Shown: positions 46,380-56,860 of the stretch, one piece after another
How the letters are laid out: each line of letters starts with the position of its first letter
How positions within the stretch are numbered: the first letter of the stretch is position 1
Assembly (NCBI RefSeq): GCF_020379485.1
Contig: NC_063439.1
Span: 9,526,466-9,590,465, forward strand
DNA length: 64,000 nt
Reading direction: 5' to 3'
DNA from: Brassica napus
Taxonomy: Eukaryota > Streptophyta > Magnoliopsida > Brassicales > Brassicaceae
Notes under the pieces: generated by a model
The model's input: only the letters and a program-made list of their open reading frames with translations
Told to the model about the DNA's origin: nothing
The model's database searches: none
Position numbers and translations under genes: made by a program

Positions 46380-47983
46380 ATGAGAAACCCAGAAAATCGC
46401 ATCTTGTTTCTGATTCTAGCTTCGAGCTTACTCTTCTTCACAGCAACATCTAAATCAACAATCGAGCCATGCTCGAGCAACGACACCTGCAACTCCTTAC
46501 TCGGCTACACACTCTACACCGACCTCAAAGTCTCGGAAGTGGCCTCCCTCTTCCAAGTAGACCCAATCTCAGTCCTCCTCGCAAACGCCATCGACATCTC
46601 TTACCCCGACGTCGAGAACCACATCCTCCCTTCAAAGCTCTTCCTCAAGATCCCTCTCACCTGCTCCTGCGTCGACGGCATCAGAAAATCCCTCTCCACC
46701 CGTTACAAAACCCGACCTTCCGACACGCTGGGGTCCATCGCAGACTCTGTCTACGGCGGTCTCGTCTCCGCAGAGCAGATCCAGGAGGCTAGCTCGGTTA
46801 GCGACCCGTCGGTGCTCGATGTCGGGACGAGTCTCGTCGTCCCTCTCCCCTGCGCTTGCTTCAACGGGACTGATAACTCTCTGCCGGCGGTTTATCTGTC
46901 GTACGTCGTGAGGGGTGTTGATACCTTGGCGGGAATCGCGAGGAGGTATTCGACTACTGTTACGGATTTGATGAATGTGAATGCCATGGGAGCTCCTGAT
47001 GTTAGCTCCGGTGACATCCTCGCTGTTCCTTTGTCAGGTGATGAAGCTCTAAAGTCAGTCAGTCACCTTTACTGGAAATCTAAGGGTTTCTATTATTAGT
47101 TTTACTAGTTGCCTAATTGGGATTCTGTGTCTTCTTTACCTCTCAGCTTGTGCTTCCAACTTTCCCAAGTATGCTTCGGATTTTGGATTGATTGTTCCAA
47201 ATGGTAGTTACGCTCTAGCTGCAGGTCATTGCGTGCAATGCAGCTGTGCACTTGGGAGCCGCAGGTAATAATAGTATAATCAGTTTGTCTTTGAATTGTG
47301 TGATGTGACTAATCTCAGTTTGTTTATTGATGTAGTTTGTATTGTGAGCCTGCTTCTTTAGCAGTCTCTTGCTCGAGTATGCAGTGTAGGGGCAGCAATC
47401 TCATGCTCGGTAACATCACGGTGCAGCAGAGTAGCGCTGGCTGTAATGTTACAAGCTGTGATTACAATGGTTTCGATAACGGCACTATCTTGACCATGTA
47501 AGTTAGTTAAATTGCCTTTTTTTTTCATCTCAAGACTACTCACTATTTAGTACTATTTTTACCATCTGTTCTTTTGTTAATTACAGGCTATCTAGGTCTC
47601 TTCAACCACGATGTCCTGGTAAGTTACTCTCTCTCTAAACTCTTTATCTCCTTTTGAGAAGGAAACCAGTTGCTCTCTCAGTCTAATGTAACTGGCAATA
47701 TAACGCAGGACCGCAACAATTTGCGCCGCTTCTAGCTCCACCGGATACTCTTCCTAAGGATATAATGTATGCACCAGCGCCTTCACCGGATTTTGATGGA
47801 CCAGGATCCGTAGCATCGTCGCCAAGATCATCTATAATTCCTCCGGGCGGTGGTTCCTTCCCAGGTAACCCCGCTAATGGTCCAGCTGGAAGCATCTCAA
47901 TGGCCACTGCCTCCTCTGTTAGCCACTTCTTTGTCATATTTCTCATCTCCATTTCTTCGTTCTCTTTTGTTTTCTCTTCTTGA
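46380..47983 (+). CDS. LYM1: LysM-domain GPI-anchored protein 1 (LYM1)
   Basis: Five exons (46380-47037, 47147-47264, 47336-47497, 47588-47619, 47709-47983) give 414 residues. Layout: signal peptide (LFLILASSLLFFTATS), LysM domains with the CxC spacers of plant LYM/LYK ectodomains (SRPSDTLGSIADSVYG-like and YVVRGVDTLAGIARRYSTT; CSC and CAC pairs), a cysteine-rich membrane-proximal region, a Pro/Ser stalk (APAPSPDFDGPGSVASS) and a hydrophobic C-terminal tail (FFVIFLISISSFSFVF) fitting a GPI-anchor signal. LYM1 and LYM3 bind bacterial peptidoglycan and act with CERK1 in Arabidopsis immunity. The position fits At1g21880 rather than LYM3. Confidence 0.9.
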
Positions 47984-48303
47984 TTGATTCAAGTCATTCA
48001 ACAACATTTTGGTTTTATTTTCCGCGCATTTAAAACTCTGGATGAGCGACTATTGATTATTTTGAATTGAGTATCTCACAAAAACGTTCAAGTTAAAACC
48101 TATATGATGATGATTTAGTTCATCTCATCAGTTACATCCCCTAATCTCCCACAATCTTTTTCTAACCAGCGGAATGCAAATTAAAAAGAAAAGGAAACAA
48201 AACATAAAACTAAATATTGAGAAAAAACCCACAGATTCTCTTTGCAAGTGTCTTCAAATTTCAAGTTCAGTAGCCTTATTGGTCTCCTGACCTTGCTTTG
48301 TTT

Positions 48304-49815
48304 TCATCTCCGGTTCTCCACCGGACTCTTAACCGGAAGCCTTTTGCTAATTTCGTCATCTTCAGTCATTCTCTTATCTTTGCCTTTACCGTTATAGGCC
48401 CGCGATTATAAATATCGTCCCAATCACACTGAAAGTTTTTAGTAGTAGATAACAATTTATTATTAATTGCGTCTGAAATTTTATGAATATTGTTGATATT
48501 ATAGAGAGAAAAATAAATGAGAAAAGCACCTTCCGAGATGAATACTTTCAGACAAGACAACAACACCAAGAGCTGCAGTTATAACGACACAAAGAGGATT
48601 AAATGTCGCAACGAAAACTGGTCCTCTTTCTCTCATCACTACTCCTTGCACGTAATACGCCACTCCCGAACATATCACCCCCTAGTCACCATTTAATCTT
48701 GTTAATTAATTAACATAAAATATCAGAGTATGTATGCTTACAAAATTAAGTTAATTTATCCCCTAGATTATATCTGCGAAGTGGTTTTGCCACATGTCTT
48801 TTCTATAATCAATTTCACAAAACAAATATGACATGGCTACTGAAATTGATGACATGTCTTATAGCTTAATATGACATGGACAATGACATTTAATGTTAAT
48901 TTATATTTTTGGTAAACTTTTTAAAATTGTGTAATAACTCATATATTACATTTAATATCAATTTATATTTTTTGGAAATTATTTTAGAATATGGAAATAA
49001 CTCATAAATCATCATTAAAATAAATATATTCAAATATGACATTATAAATTTCGAAATATAATTTAATTATATATTTTTAAATTATAGAATTTTATTACTA
49101 AAATTTTCAAAAATGTATACATTTTTTAGAAAATTATGAAAATTTAATCGTAAAATCATTATTTTCTTATATATATATATAAATTTTATAAATATTTTTT
49201 AATTTTAATTTTTGGTAATTATGCAGCTTTTACAAATTTATTTAATATATTTAATTAAAATAAATAGATTAAGATTATAATTTCAAATATATACATGAAT
49301 ATTCTTAAATATAACTTTTATGTTTAATTAAATCAAATTTATATTAAAATATTGATACGAAAAAGAAAAATTACAATATTAATAAAATTTTATTTTAAAA
49401 TATAATTTATATTTATCTATTAAAAATATTTTAAATTTTTTTACTGCACATGGTGCAGGAAGACACCTAGTACTATATACTTACAGAGTAAGCAGCAGCG
49501 AAGAGATTGGAGTCGAAGCCGATTTTCCAAGCGCTCAGATCACGTACCGTTAACAATAAGACGGCGGTTCCTTCTAACGTTCCCATTAAACATATTAACG
49601 CTGTTAAAGACAGTTCAACTGGGTACTTCTTAAGCGTAAACAACTGCGTTTTTAAAACGTGATAAGACCATCGTTAGATGTTTTCTCTACGATTCATGAA
49701 TAAACCGGAAGTTGTAACTAGTTGCTACTACTCACTTGTAGAATCAATAAACCGGCCCAACCAAAAGTTCTTCTCAACAACATAAGTGTTCCCGGGATCC
49801 AGTGTTTGCCGATGC
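48304..49815 (-). pseudogene. Truncated WAT1-type (nodulin MtN21/EamA) transporter gene, At1g21890-like
   Basis: Minus-strand exons of the C-terminal half are recognisable. 49815-49736 reads HWIPGTLMLLRRTFGWAGLL, 49643-49485 reads LFTLKKYPVELSLTALICLM and beyond, 48681-48530 reads GVICSGVAYYVQGVVMRERG then FVATFNPLCVV, and 48428-48304 reads SVIGTIFIIAGL. In the last exon the frame breaks after IIAGL: a stop follows, and GKGKDKRMTEDDE resumes in another frame near 48399. The N-terminal half is absent, and Copia-like debris lies upstream. The intron between the second and third listed exons holds a Helitron. Family members are ten-helix transporters, and half the helices are gone here. Confidence 0.85.
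48759..49470 (+). mobile_element. Nonautonomous Helitron
   Basis: The 5' end TCCCCTAGATTATATC starts after an A, followed by the GTTTTGCCACATGTC phrase common in crucifer Helitrons. The 3' end has a short perfect hairpin (TGCAC-ATG-GTGCA, 49445-49457) followed by GGAAGACACCTAG and then T. CTAG termini, 3' hairpin, insertion between A and T, and absence of TSD or TIR are Helitron hallmarks. The 712-bp body is very AT-rich and noncoding. Confidence 0.78.
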
Positions 49816-50554
49816 TGCATCACCGTGGGATATGTTAGTGCGGTGAGGTCAGAGTAAAATGAAAAAATAAACAAGACACAAGTATTTCTCTTTTCGAATT
49901 CATTAGAACAAGAAAGTTATACACCAATCTTTTCTATTATAAAAATCTTTTAGGATTATCCTAATCCTAAGCTAAAGCTCAACCTAAATTCTAGATTTTT
50001 GTTTATTAGAATCACCCCGATCCCGAGTTAAACTCTCCCTGAGTCTAGGCTTCAATCTTCCAACAACTACTTCATCACCTAATGCAGAACAGTGACACCA
50101 AAGGCTTGATCACACAAGCACCAAACAATGATGTCTCGACTTTCTTTTTTTTTAGCAGAGACAACTCTCTTCATAGAGACACGTCCTCTATATATACATA
50201 ACTAGAACTTACTCTTCAAATTCTTCTAAAAATAACTTAAGCAACTTTCATTTTTCTCCTAAGGAATAACGCTCTTGTCTTTTCCTCTTCAAGTAGTATC
50301 CTTTACACTTAATGTAAATCTCCCAATTAATATATTGCTTCTTCTCCAAGCTTAACAAGCCCACAAACATCACACAACACGAACTCCAACCAAGCTCATC
50401 TTCATGACACACGCATGTACTACCTCATGTAGTACTTCACGAACTGATACAAAATATACATCTTCAATCTCCTCCTTTTTGACTATGCATGTGAACTCAT
50501 TATCTCTAGATAGAAAACCACGTCTTCAGTCTCCCCCTATGAATCATATCATGG

Positions 50555-51000
50555 TCAAAAACTAATATGAAGATCCATATCCTCCAAAGTGAGGAGGAAA
50601 TCCCATTCCACCATCTCCATAGTGATTAAATCTCCTAGACCACATATTGTTGAGCCCAAAGCCTCCATGATTAGCTCCTTGAACAGACCTGAAACAGTCA
50701 CATCGTATATGCCCTTGAACTCCACAAAAATAACATATAGGATCATGATACCTCATACCATAAGCTTGATCCATCTGGTTCTTCTCCTCAATAACTTGAA
50801 ACACCTTAGCCTAATATATCCAACAACACCACAGTGATGACAAACCGGCCGAAATTTTCGTGAAGATGCACTCTTCAACCCAGAAATTATCTCTGGAGCA
50901 GTCGCCGTAGCAGTTGCCGGAGCAGTCGCCGTAGCAGTACTCGTAGTAGTACGCGTAGCAGTCACATTCTTCACATCAGTTGCAGGTTTCACTGCAATCT
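50555..51000 (-). mobile_element. Ty1/Copia-like gag fragment (zinc-knuckle remnants)
   Basis: Minus-strand translations contain two CCHC-knuckle-like motifs, CYFCGVQGHIRCDC and CHHCGVVGYIRLRC, plus a Thr-Ala low-complexity stretch (TATAPATATATA). They lie in different frames, so the gag is broken. No pol was seen. The adjoining 49830-50550 region is noncoding and may belong to the same dead element. It lies where the 5' half of the WAT1 gene should be. Confidence 0.6.
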
Positions 51001-51199
51001 TTCCATTTATTGCATTCCTAGCATCCTCTTAACCTCTGGCTTTGTATCAGACGTAGATACATTCTTAGTTTTTCTTGTTGATACAAAAACACCTTCAGCT
51101 TTAGAGCATTCTTTGTCCTCCGCATCAAGAATGCTTGGTCGTAGGCAGAGGATGTAGTTAATAGGTTCGAGGAGCAGATTGTTTATCGTTACAACATTC

Positions 51200-51660
51200 C
51201 ACTTTTTTGTTTCTCGAGATAGGAGGTCTGCCACTAACAAATCTTGATGTTCCTCTGCAGGTGGTCAGCAATGCGGAGATTGCTCATAGGTTGGATCCAA
51301 GAGTCATTCCAGACTTTTGTGGTGTTACTGTTATCTATGGTTTTGTCAAGATGTTTAATCAGTAAGTTTCGCCCGTTAAGAATTTATTTCCAACCATGAG
51401 AGAAAGAAGATGGTAGCGGTGTTGTCATTAAAGAAGCATTGTGACGGTATTTCTCAATCAAGATATCTGATAGGAGGAAACTAGGATTTGTTGTTATTCT
51501 CCATACAATTTTTTCCAGTAGCGCATGATTAAAAGTTTGCACATCTCTAAATTTTAAGCCTCTCAAATTTTTAGTTTGTTTAGATTCTCCCAAGATATCC
51601 AATAACTTAGTTTGTTTAGTTTGTTTGGGAGACGACTATACAAGTTTTTCCACGACGAGA
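51200..51660 (-). mobile_element. LINE fragment
   Basis: The minus-strand frame at 51602-51384 reads NLRGLKFRDVQTFNHALLEK then PSFLLSDILIEKYRHNAS and FSHGWK. This corresponds to the GGLGFREIAQFNDAMLAKLS..GKYC..GSSHGWQ segment of the LINE at 38880-40526 but is diverged and interrupted. No terminus or TSD is recognisable. Confidence 0.65.
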
Positions 51661-52759
51661 AAATTGAAAATTCATTCGTAATCGTTTTATTTTCCAAATT
51701 GTCTATAATCTACTAATGAGTTCTTTAGATGACCTACCAAATGGCTGATTCATCATTATTAATAAAAAATGAATAATATATATTTGATCTGATCTGACGT
51801 CCAACTGTTTCTTCACATGAAAGGAAAGAACATGACATATACTAAGCTTTTGTCCTCATGACAATCTGGCTGTCTTCTGCAAGTGTACGTCACCCAATTA
51901 TATTTTAATCTTGTCATATTAGTACCATGATGATATTTATAAATTCGTATGCATTTCATATTTTTGGATACTAGGTTAATTGCCTTGGTACATTGTCACA
52001 TAACTCTGTTTTCCTACTCCAACATGGATCAATCAAAACACAAAGTGATCTGTGCACAAACTCAACTACCGATATAACGTTCCACAAAAATAAAAGAAAA
52101 GAAAAGAAAATGTGTTCTTCCATTTAAAACCAATTGATTCTGCTTATCCCCTCTTTTCGAGGTGGGGGATGTGTCACTCTATATAGTAAGAGCATGAGCA
52201 TTGGTGAACCCCACTTAGGGGTTCACCAAAATTTTTTAATATTTTTTTGTGGGTCCATGAACAGTTATGAACCCGAATTTGTTGTTTTCTGCATTAGTGA
52301 ACCCGAAGAAGGAGTTCATAGGAATAAAATAATAATATTTTTTAATTTTTTAAAAAAATTTAAAATTATTCAGAATACATGAATACAATATTAAAATATA
52401 TTATAAAATTTATGAAAACATTTTATTCAACCTATGTTTTAGTTTTGGAGTTTAAGTTTTGGTTTTGAGATATGTTTTAATATTTTGGTTTGTGTTTTCA
52501 GATGTAGAAAAGGTATGTTAGAGTTTTGGAGTTTATGTTGTTTCTTAACTTAAATTCAATTCATAGAAACATTTTGTTCGATGATCAGTCTACGCATTCA
52601 ACAAAGCAATTAAGTTCGAGAATGTTTAACTTAGCATAAAAGTTCACATAGAAAAACCATTCAAGTTTTACAAACCGAAATACATAAGTTGATAAGTTGC
52701 TAATGAAACAAAAAGAAACAAGTTCAGATGATAGAGAGGAAAAACCGCAAAAGAGCCAT

Positions 52760-53661
52760 CTAATTTCGTGAGGTAGAAGCAATGCTACCTGTAGAAGAAG
52801 AGAACACAAGTTAACGCAGAAGCAAAGTAGTAACATTGAAGTTATAGACAACACAAATGAGAAGACTTACCATCGATTCTGCTGAAGTGCTTGATCAGTA
52901 GTTCAGTACACTCCTTCCTTTCCGGACATACACACAGTAATGGAGTTGTCGTCCCGTCTCCAACCACGTTGAACACAAACAAATCTCCGTTGGTGCATCT
53001 GTTATCACGACAGAACTTTCTCCACCCTCTGCTGATGTAATATGCGCCGTCTGATTCGCTAAATCCGAAGCGCGCAGTCCATGACTTTCCCTCCTTGTTG
53101 ACAAGTTTGACCTCTTTGCATTGTTGGTTCAAAGCACCACACCTCATAGCTTCCACAGGAAGAAACTACAAACACATACATAACATCAGCCAAGAAGCAG
53201 TACGAGAAACAAATAAATAACTAAATTTTACTCACCATTTTGTCGTCCTTTTGATTTGTAGCAGTAACCTCAGCCAAGAAACAGTAGTCGTATGAGAAAG
53301 TAGGAGCATCATCCGCGTCGGCTTCTTCCTTAACGATGTGAGGATGTGTATACTGAATGTCACAACAGCTAGGACCAAAAGGTGTCACATGAAAGACCAT
53401 GTCTCCTTCGTGTTTGAAGATGACAATGTCACCGATTCGAAGATCATGTGCTTCGGTGAACTCTTTCCAACCTTTGGTGAGTGTCCTGCCTTCTCGGATC
53501 ACCTCCCAAATTTGATCCGAAGCGTCCGATCTTAGCTTCCATGGTTTATTGATCTCAGCCCCTTGTATGTGTTTTGAGTAGAATTCAAGTGGTATTGCCA
53601 CGCCACTGTGAAAACCAGGAAGAAGAGGCTTGAAGAAATGAGGTTCTCGGGGAGTTTCCAT
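52760..53661 (-). CDS. REM-family B3-domain protein (two B3 domains)
   Basis: Three exons (53661-53236, 53165-52871, 52788-52760) give 249 residues. B3 domain 1 (residues about 8-100) starts HFFKPLLPGFHSGVAIPLEF and ends GDIVIFKHEGDMVFHVTPFG. B3 domain 2 contains NKEGKSWTARFGFSESDGAY, ISRGWRKFCRDNRC and GDLFVFNVVGDG. These are REM (reproductive meristem) DNA-binding domains; REM proteins act mostly in flowers and gametophytes. Arabidopsis REMs often carry more B3 domains, so this is a short member. The ATG follows a CAG acceptor-like site, so the leader is probably spliced. In Arabidopsis no REM gene lies between the WAT1-type and p24 genes, as I recall, so this copy looks transposed. Not assigned to a specific REM number. 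Confidence 0.85.
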
Positions 53662-53750
53662 CTGCAACAATCGAGTTTTAAACAAACCGTGAACCCTCAA
53701 TCGCAATTATTAGCACACATTAACGACAGATTATTAGCACACATTACCAC

Positions 53751-54092
53751 AATTGAACTCCCATATCGATTAAGAACCCTAAAAAAAACCCCCCAAATCG
53801 ATTTTAATCACAAATCGCAAATCCCTTTCGAACATTCATAGAAACGAACCCTACATGAAACGACCATGACGATTTACAGCTATTATTCGAAACAGAGACT
53901 TCGATTTACATCCCTAACGCGAAAGCCCCAATTTTTAATTGAAATCCGAGAAAACGGTTTCGAGTTTCCACCACAAAATCGAACCAATTCAACCCTCAAT
54001 CGAACTACCATATCGATTAAGAACCCTAAAAAAAAAACCCCAAATCGATTTTAAATCATACAAATCGCAAATCCCTTTCGAACATTCAATCG
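53751..54092. repeat. Direct repeat in the REM 5' leader/promoter
   Basis: A segment of about 90 bp (53751-53840: CATATCGATTAAGAACCCTA.., CAAATCGATTTTAA.., CGCAAATCCCTTTCGAACAT) recurs at about 53998-54088 with small indels. A shorter doublet ATTAGCACACATTA occurs at 53709 and 53733. The repeats lie upstream of the REM start codon on the minus strand. Confidence 0.75.
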
Positions 54093-54480
54093 ACGCTAAC
54101 TCACTGTGAATCTAAGTAATACTGACCTAAGAGCGTCGAGAAGAGATTACAGAGTCGATTTGATGGAGAAAACCTCCGGAATTCGCCGTCGCACGGTGTG
54201 TCGCCTCCGCGGAAAGAAACCCTAGGTTTTTCAGAGAGGAGACAAATGAATCGCGTTACGCGGAAACCCTTTCGACCTCGTCGTCAACGCGGAAAGGAGA
54301 AGCCACTCAGCGCCCGACGCGTGGCATGAACTCGCCTCTTACGGGTTCAAGCGTAAGGCCCGGTTCGTCGATTAAAACCCATTTTTCATTTTCTTTAAAT
54401 CATTCGGGCCTAAAAACTCGAGCCCAGGACCCCCTCATGAACCCCTGATGCGCATGGTCTAAGTCCTTCAGGCCAAGTCT

Positions 54481-55664
54481 TTAAATGAGTTTCTTCTTGT
54501 GAAAATATAGCTTCAGGTACCATATCTGTGAACCCGCAACGCAAAGGCAAACCCCAAATGACATTATACTGAACTAAGCCACTATTGAGCTGGTTGTCTC
54601 ACTCACTTCTCTCATCTCCGCTTCCCTGTGTCCAAATTTTTTTTTCAACAACAATCATAACTTCAAGAGATAAAGTATGAGGGAAAAAGGAGATGTACCT
54701 GTCTTTTATATATTTGATGTTCTCACGAATGGACTGCATTAACCCGTCAAGTCTCCTCAACTGAAGCTCAACACCCTGCAAAAATATATACGCATTCATA
54801 ACAATGGAGTTAGTTATCACATCAGAAAGAAGAAGAGAGAAAGATAATTAAAAAAATATACAAAGAGATGTGACTTGCCTAGATTTTTTCCTTTTAGCAA
54901 CAAAGTCCCAATCTTTGGCCGCAATACCAATCTTCCAATCAATCCCAAGGGTTAGTGGATTAGCTTGCGGATGATGAGTGGAATCAACCCATAAACATGC
55001 CAAGTAGTTCCCGGTTTCTTGAGTTGTGAATGCAAACTAACCATGCGTTACATTGTCTTGGTGATACAGATTGTTCCCATAAGGAGATGTTTCCTATACA
55101 AATGTAACACTCACATTAAAATAAAAAAAAAAACTTAAACAAAGTTTGCATCTTTACAACTTGAAAACACTAAACACTAAAATTGGATCAAATCCGTTGC
55201 GCTTATGGATCTACTGTAATGAATTCAAACAAAAAGGTCAAAACTTTGATTGATCTCTCAACAACAAGACAACATTGATGAACACATTCAAATATAAAGT
55301 CCACAACTTTACACCCAATCTAACACACATAAGCTTGATTCGTTACACCAAAACCGAATTAACAAAATCAGAACCTGAAATCGAAAATTTAAACCGGCGA
55401 CATTGAACCGAACTAATCTCAACAAAAGCAGAATCGGAGCCGCACCTTAGAAGAAATAGCCGGTGTGTTTTCAGGACTATGCTCATCGACGACGTAGTAA
55501 TCAGCCAAGACGACAACGTTGCTTTGTATCTCCTCCGAGACGCACTTCGTCCCTCCCGTCGGCGGGATCGTCAACCATATCGCTTCGCCGTGATTAACCG
55601 TCAGCATAAACAACAACGCCGCCAAAATCGGCGAGAAAGCAACGAGTCCTCCTCTAATCGACAT
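54481..55664 (-). pseudogene. p24-delta (emp24/gp25L/GOLD) gene with in-frame stops, At1g21900-like
   Basis: Exons are 55664-55446, 55093-54879, 54775-54699 and 54625-54481. The signal peptide, GOLD region ([35 protein letters not shown]), coiled coil (GVELQLRRLDGLMQSIRENI), membrane helix ([17 protein letters not shown]) and dilysine COPI tail (KKKLI) are all still readable. However TAG at 55039-55037 stands where the family has Gln (VTHGxF), and TAG at 54576-54574 where it has Trp (Ala-Trp-Phe). One base also seems to be missing at the exon-2/exon-3 junction, where the donor is GC (AG|GCAAGT). Intact p24-delta proteins cycle between ER and Golgi as cargo receptors. This copy would stop in the GOLD domain and lack coiled coil and anchor. 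Confidence 0.85.
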
Positions 55665-55755
55665 CCGAGAGTTACGACGATCTTCTCCCCTTTTACCCTC
55701 GAAGTCCAATTAAACTCAAGGGAAGATCAACGAAGTTCTCCGGTAACCAAACCAA

Positions 55756-55763
<8 letters not shown>

Positions 55764-55823
<60 letters not shown>
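55764..55823. repeat. (AG)n microsatellite
   Basis: About 30 uninterrupted AG repeats, in what would be the 5' leader/promoter of the p24 gene (CT on its sense strand). Confidence 0.9.
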
Positions 55824-55826
<3 letters not shown>

Positions 55827-56454
55827 ACTCGCGCGTGTGTCTTAAATAGAGATAAGTGGGAGATGTTTTGGGGGTTTAGGTGGCTTGCTTCAACGTAAGA
55901 GCAGCCAATCAGGTTTGAATTAAGGATCCATGTGGCGTATCTTTTAATGGAGGTGCCGCGTCATCGCGATTCTTACCTTCTGGTCGAGTTCGAAGGTTTT
56001 GTTTAGTGGTGGTCTAACACGTTTATTTTCAATTTGATACAGTGAATTGCATTTAGAGTTCTATCAAAGCTTAAGAATCTTTTTCAAATCTTCATACCCT
56101 GTCTTGATGACTACTCCATTCACTTTGTGTCCCATAGCGCCACATGATTACGAAGTCATAACGCTAACAAAGGTTAGATCAGTTGGTCTCAGACTAGCAG
56201 CTTCTAGCATTTATCAAAATGCCGACAAAGATACTTGTCTTTTATAAGTAACTGACTGCGACATAAGCTTCTTCAAAGACCAGACTTAACCACTTGGCAA
56301 CTGAAATACATTGTAGTGAGGCATTTCACAACAGATGATGCAACCAAATATATCCAGCTATTATAGCAAGCTAGTGCACCTGCTTACCTTAATCCAAATA
56401 GCCATAGCACATACTAACGAATCCAAACTTGTCTATGTCTAAACTCAAAAACCA

Positions 56455-56668
56455 GGTCTAGTGGTATAGGAGCTCCAGCTGGAGTACCCGCCCCTGGGTT
56501 CGAGCCTTGGCCACTGCGGAATTTACATATGGGCTGCAGCATCCGAGACCGAAGACCGTTACACGGTGAGCCACATGGTGACGCCCTGGCAGCGTCCATG
56601 CTCACTTCGGTCTCTAGTCTGGACCACTTTGGTGGGATCAAGATACTCGATTAGCAAAAAAAAAAAAA
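56455..56668 (+). mobile_element. tRNA-derived SINE with 12-bp TSD
   Basis: ACTCAAAAACCA flanks the insert at 56443-56454 and 56669-56680. The 5' part has pol III promoter boxes (A-box-like GTCTAGTGGTATAGGAG; B-box GGTTCGAGCC near 56494-56503), and the 3' end is an A run (56656-56668). Structure and length fit the crucifer (BoS-type) SINEs. It sits about 190 bp upstream of the PPR start codon. Confidence 0.88.
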
Positions 56669-56860
56669 ACTCAAAAACCAACTTATGCATTTCTAGAGAC
56701 AACTCGACACTCGTAACATTAAAAACCGCAACCTCATGGCATTTGATTAAACAGCTCAGATGCATACCCAGTTATCCGGCGGTTGAGATTAACCAAAGCA
56801 GTTAGTTGAGGTTTCGTGTATAAGACGGAAACGACATAGTTTAGAGTGAGAAAGAGAGAA

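Larger units (their letters stand above)
52190..54459. mobile_element. Candidate PIF/Harbinger-type element carrying a REM gene
   Basis: Left terminus GAGCATGAGCATTGG and right terminus (opposite strand) GACCATGCGCATCAG agree at 11 of 15 positions and share a GGGGTTCA word further in. TAA occurs at 52187-52189 and 54460-54462, the PIF/Harbinger target. The same GAGCA..GCATT terminus is seen in the TTA-flanked MITE at 21345-21616. The 2.27-kb interval encloses the whole REM gene and ends 21 bp from the p24 stop codon. No transposase is present. Two independent MITEs flanking the gene could give the same picture. Confidence 0.45.

Noticed and set aside
55479..55898. Plus-strand open frame with an Arg-Glu repeat
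   Set aside because: It is antisense to the p24 exon and runs through the AG microsatellite.
56455..56668. tRNA gene
   Set aside because: A and B boxes are present, but there is no cloverleaf acceptor pairing. The unit has a poly(A) tail and TSD, so it is a SINE.
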